Assembly (NCBI GenBank): GCA_035235625.1
Contig: CP141143.1
Coordinates: 47,043,178-47,107,177, forward strand
DNA: 64,000 nt
Reading direction: 5' to 3'
DNA from: Saururus chinensis
Lineage: Eukaryota > Streptophyta > Magnoliopsida > Piperales > Saururaceae
Made by a program: the position numbers and the translations under genes. The notes below the pieces were generated by a model. The model was not told the DNA's origin. It searched no databases and was given only the letters and a program-made list of their open reading frames with translations. Positions 59,200 through 64,000 of this stretch are shown here, piece by piece; position 1 is the stretch's first letter, and every line of letters starts with the position of its first letter.

Positions 59200-62100
59200 T
59201 GTCACAACCTAGATTTTTAAAAGTATTTTAAATAGCACGAATGGTAAGTAGTGATAATTTTTTTTCTTGAATACAAAACAAACCCTTTGATTAAATATCC
59301 AGGTCATGATAACTGGAGTTCATAAATACGAATATCAAATCATATGATATTATTTAACGTCTGCAAATTCATAAAAAATAGCTCATCCATCTAAGTACAA
59401 GTCCGTCATCCATCCATAAAAAAACAACTAAGTTGACTCTCATGCTAGTGAAACACTTACGTACCGGAGTTACAGAAACGTAGAAACTTCTTCTTGTGCT
59501 CGCATGTCTTGGTCTCACTTGTTGTCGCCTAGAGAATCTGCAACCAACCAAACCAAACAACAACACAACAATGGAACCTCTCTACCCTTAGCAGAAGAGC
59601 TTCCAAAGGGGCAAAAGATTTAATTAATTTTTTTTGGATCGGGCCAACATCACCCGATGTTAGTTGCCTACGTACTCATCAAACAACATCTCCAATGTTT
59701 CCAACAAGATCGGATCCAAACGTAGTTTTGCCTAGAAACTACTCTATCCTACGAAGCATAACATCACACATGTAATGCTTAGGTATTTTTAACCAACCTA
59801 CATTTTAGTAAGTCATTTAATCGTTCCACTTGTCTAATTAACAAGCAATATCAAACAATGTTATTAATTATCTCACATCTCTTGTTCGATAATTAATACT
59901 ATCAAATTTGTAACTCAGAGATGACTCGCCCCTCGAGAAATCTCCAAACATAGTACTCCAACCTTGGAATAGACTGCTTAACAGTAGCTTGACCTAAATC
60001 CCCATGGCTCTCAATAGCCTGCCACGAATATGGAGAAGAGGATCCCAACTATGCTCATGGACACAAATTGGCAAGAAACATAAGCCTTCCATGATGCTCA
60101 TGTAACTCCACTTTTCATACATTCTAAATAGTCCTGGGAAGACCTGTGAGAGACCCACAGTCAAGACCCTCTGGTCAATACCCAAACCGTCGTGGCGATG
60201 AGAAGCATATCGCAATCTCCACCATCCCAACTTTGGGAGAAAATGTCTTATAAAACATTACTAATGTATCAATAGAAGCCTCAAGTCTTTATGACCATTG
60301 ACTCCCCCAAACATCTGAACTTAGACTAGATTATTTCCATCTAGTCAAGTATCCGCTCAACCATTTAGGTCTTCTTCACCTTGTAAATTGGCCCAACAAA
60401 TAACTCATCCACTGAGCTCTATGACTCAGAGAACATCCCATAACCACCCTCGGTTCATTAACCAAGGTAAAATTCTATGTCAAGGCCCCGTTCACTCCAT
60501 GAACGTGTCCCCACCCTAATGAGGGTATATTAGTCATTATCTTGATTAGGTGTTCTCCCCCCAATCCGACGGCAACCCGTGTCTCTTGATTAAACTTCAT
60601 GAATCTTAAGTTGCCGATATAAATCAAAGCATCAATAATAAAAGCATACGCCAAGGTAAGCAACATAAATAACATTAAGTCATACAAATTCATAACAATA
60701 AACAGAGGCCCATTGCACTCATTTGCAGGGCTAGGGCTCAGCGAATTCAAGCCTGAGAGTGTAAATAACTGTCATGCCTCCCGCGAGTTACATATATAAC
60801 AGTCTAGTCAATCGATGTACTCGATTGCAGACACGTGTAAAACGATGCCTTAAACCTTGAGAATTAGGGTTCTTCCCCTTGTTTCCCATGACATTGTGAC
60901 CTATCAAGGTCTTCGTGTCTCTTACTAGTCACACCCCTTCCTTTTGAAGCCATTTAACGTCATTCTAGGCCACCCTAACGCCTGGTTGCTAGGTTCTCCG
61001 TTTCAGCGAAAACAAAACATACTGCCCCCTAAGGGTATTAGGGTAATTCTACAACTTGGGGGATGCTACCCTCCCTTGGGTCATTTGTTCATCTCATGAC
61101 CCTTTAATTTATTTAAGTCATAATCCTCTCATGTGGCTCCACTCTCAAATTGACCCGTGCTTCCATTCACACGAATGTGGGCAGGTCCACTAAAAGGAGT
61201 ATTTCTATCATTTGGTTTAAGGCTTTATAGACCTCCAATGGGTCCTAAATTGAATTCAAGGGTACTACTTGACTTCATGGACTATATGTAATTTTCCTGG
61301 CATGTGAAGGGGTTGTGAACCCCTTGAACCGACCCATGTTGACTTAACAGTTTACAATTAAACCTAGGGGCAAAATGGTCAGTTACCTTCTCACTGGGAT
61401 TTTTCCTCACTATAAAGTTTAGTCTATACTTAGGGCACACACTAAGCTCTTACTATAAATTTCTCCAATTTTTAACTCTACTCATAGGCCCTTGAACCAG
61501 AGCCTCGAACTCGGGTAAATTAATATTATATGATAATTTAACAAATAGGGGTAAAAAGGTCATTTCATAGTTTCTGGAATTTTTCCCCGAGCAAAAACTT
61601 TGTCAGAATAATCCCACACCTCTCCAGGTCCATGAGTAATTTTCTATAATTTGTTTGGACCCTTATACCCCCCCTGAACCGGACCCAGTTCAGTTCAATT
61701 CTTTATTTTTATTTTATTTTTCAATCCCGGACCGGGTCAGCGATTCCAGCCCAAAAACGAGCCTGACATGCGGACCTGTCTGTGGGTCGTCTCCTTCCAG
61801 GAGACACCCGTGGGTGCAGGCATAGTCCAACCACCGTCGGTCGAAGCTACTGCCGCCGGCGGGAGTGGAGTTGTCACTTCGGGGCGGAAGCCCAGACGGT
61901 GGTGCCCCGGCCCGGCGGCGTCCAGGCTCTCCCAGTCGCGCCACGCCCAAATCGGTAGAAAGACCGCACGGCCAGCATCTGCTGACCACCAAAGTGCTGC
62001 GACAGCCGCCACCATCCTCAGGGAATTGGCGGTCAGATCGTCGTCGAGAGGCGGCTCAATTGAGCCACTCCCTTCACCGACCAGAAATGCCCAGCAACCA

Positions 62101-63046
62101 CAACGATCAGAAGTTCTTTCCGCCCGATCTACAACTTGCAAAGGCAGCTGCTTGAGTAGAGATCCAGTGCTCCTCAACAAGGAAAAAGGGGAGGGGAATA
62201 GGGCCACGGCAAGATGAGGCCCCCTTCCGGCGGTCAGTACCGCTGACGCTCCCCTTCTTCCTGATCTACCTATTATGTGCAATAGAAAACGGTCTCCCAC
62301 ATATGTCACTGTTGTTCCTCACCGAGCATAGGGAAGAGAAGATTGTGGATGGTGGCCCAATTGCCAACCATCTGATGATCGCTTGGCAGCCGTCCGGCAG
62401 CGTCCGGCAGACAACCGACAGACCAAAACTTCCCGTTTTAATTTACAAAATCAATGTATAGTGTACATAAATCACTATTCATTATAATCAAAATTAATAA
62501 GATATCGATCCTACCTATATTGTCGCTTTGTTGTCAATCCACCGCCTCCAGTGATTTGAGCTCCCTCTTCCCCAACTCTGTCACCGGCCATACTCTTGCT
62601 CCGCCGAAAAACTTCCACGGCTTTGGCCAAAAGCTCCTTCTCAAAAAGCCCTAATTAGGTTTTTATAGGAGTAGAGATTAGGAATCCTAGTTGGGCCAAA
62701 ACTCCCCCAATTAGGCCACTTAATTGGGCTCTTAAAACTTAATTTCGAAATACTAATTGATCGGGCCCGTATAGTAACTTAAATGGATAATTCGTGCGTC
62801 CAATTCAGGTAAACGGGCCCTGTACGATATGTTCAACTTTGAACGGTCGTATCTCCCTCATCCGAACTATGATTCGTGCGTTCTTGGTGGAGTTTTGAAG
62901 CTCTTTCTGTCTACTTTCCATCCATATATGTTTTAGCCACCAATTCCAAGCATTGAATAAGTTATTCCAATGAGGAGCTCAAGGGGTCCAACACCCTAAT
63001 TTCCCGTGGTCAACTTCGGGAATTTAGAAAATTCTCGGACGTTACA
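59200..63046 (-). mobile_element. Family-A solo LTR, copy 2, inserted inverted in copy 1
   Basis: On the minus strand it starts TGTAACGTCCGAGAAT at 63,046 and ends AAAATCTAGGTTGTGACA at 59,200: 3,847 bp with mirrored TGT...ACA ends. It is flanked by CATAG (59,195-59,199) and GATAG (63,047-63,051), a 5-bp duplication with one mismatch. The GC-rich middle (61,730-62,420) has open frames up to 190 codons without any recognisable domain. No gag or pol is present. The size is unusual for a solo LTR but within the range known for large plant gypsy LTRs. Confidence 0.8.
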
Positions 63047-63651
63047 GATAGAGACTAATAGGGTTTGAGATACTTATTCGGAATCCTTTCTTACTAATGA
63101 GCAAGACAGGGATCAGAATGGTTTTTCTGAGTCTTTGCTCCTTTGAGGAGCTATTGATTTGATAGTAAAGTTACACCTCCCTATTGGAGGGTGCGTTGTG
63201 TGAGCTAGACTCACACCAATTTAATGAAGATCATTTAGTGTACATGCTTTTGGATTAGCTGACATCCTGCTTGGTTGGCTTCTCCCGCCACTTCTGTTTA
63301 ACTATAGTTGTGGGCCATGCCCTTCCACTCCGGTCAGGTCCATTAAGGGCTAGGATGGATGATAGTACTTCTTGGTGGATTCCAGGGTCCTAGTGAATTC
63401 TAAGGTTTCATCATGGATTTACCTTTGAGGGTGTCTATAGTGAGTGTATCATTTGTCACTTAGGTTGACATTTGATAAGTGTGTTTGTCTTTGGGATTAG
63501 ATGGGGATATTAATTATTGAACAATCGAGATATAATTAATAACATTGTTTGATTTTGCTTGTTTAATTAGAACATGTGGAACAATTAAAGGACTTGCATA
63601 AAATGTAGGTTAGTTGAAAATACTTAAGCATTCCATATGTGATGTTATGCT
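63047..63651 (+). mobile_element. Family-A solo LTR, copy 1, second part
   Basis: It continues the plus-oriented copy: 'gggtttgaga', then 'tattaattattgaacaa' and 'ataattaataacattgttt', 'gtggaac.attaaaggacttgcata', matching 41,390-41,550 and 34,020-34,150. It is cut at 63,651 by another LTR. Confidence 0.7.
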
Positions 63652-64000
63652 TGTCACACACCGGCACTGCCCGACCCGAGCCAAACCCGGTCCAGGGGCC
63701 GGTCAAGCGCACGGGGGCGACAAGGGAAATTGAGATACGGTTTAGCGGAAGACTTAACCCTAATCATGGGTGATCTAACATAATTACGAAGTATGCACAC
63801 CACTTTGAGCAAGAGTAAATAAGTAGAAAAGAAAGAGAGTTGCTTAACTCAAAATAACCAACTAGTCTCAAACCCACATGCTTAGTCAACCATAGCCCAC
63901 TCTGGGCTCTAAAATAGGTCTTAGACAACACAACTGTATAATGTAGCATAAAATTAAAATGAGAACCATACACAAAGGTTCTAAACATAAAGCATAAACC
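63652..64000 (+). mobile_element. Start of another LTR running off the window
   Basis: It begins TGTCACACACCGGCACTGCC, abruptly replacing family-A sequence after 'gatgttatgct'. CG-rich at first, then AT-rich. The element continues past the window end, so type and length are unknown. Confidence 0.5.

Overview
The window is nuclear DNA of a flowering plant. It holds one spliced plant-type gene, many LTR retrotransposons with plant-style ends and primer sites, MITEs, a hAT element, an endogenous pararetrovirus fragment and a satellite array. There are no operons, ribosome-binding-site-led ORFs or bacterial genes. The GC-rich first exon of the gene is reminiscent of monocots, but the lineage cannot be fixed from this sequence.

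The only host gene I can support is a minus-strand DUF724/Agenet-domain gene at 10,937-15,679. Its three exons join in frame into a 566-residue product: two Tudor-like Agenet modules, a basic AT-hook-like segment built from a 13-residue repeat, and a C-terminal DUF724 domain with a coiled coil. Its 2.96-kb first intron carries a Stowaway MITE and a gag-only copia element with the unusual order LTR-LTR-gag-LTR and a perfect 5-bp target duplication.

Layout. 1-7,100: LTRs of Ty3/gypsy type with minisatellites, including a clean solo LTR at 5,535-7,074. 7,505-10,150: a decayed copia pol gene split in its RNase H by a PIF/Harbinger-like MITE. 10,937-15,679: the DUF724 gene. 16,685-18,291: a non-autonomous hAT element with a perfect 8-bp duplication that carries an apparent first exon of a SAC-type phosphoinositide phosphatase. 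19,624-23,388: a second copia RNase H remnant split by a complete gag-only LTR element of TR-GAG type. 23,388-35,702: about 30 monomers of a ~318-bp AT-rich satellite that reverses orientation twice; a pararetrovirus movement-protein fragment lies exactly at the first reversal, and a truncated LTR interrupts the array.

35,703-53,243: degraded SIRE/Maximus-like copia copies with most of pol missing. They include a diverged palindrome of two head-to-head copies centred near 45.94 kb. 53,244-64,000: deeply nested solo LTRs; a 3.85-kb LTR sits inverted inside another copy of the same family, which itself sits in a copia LTR.

I found no new enzymatic system. The most unusual items are the exon-carrying hAT element, the virus fragment at the satellite inversion, the double-LTR copia element, and the TR-GAG whose four internal stop codons are all explicable as C-to-T changes.
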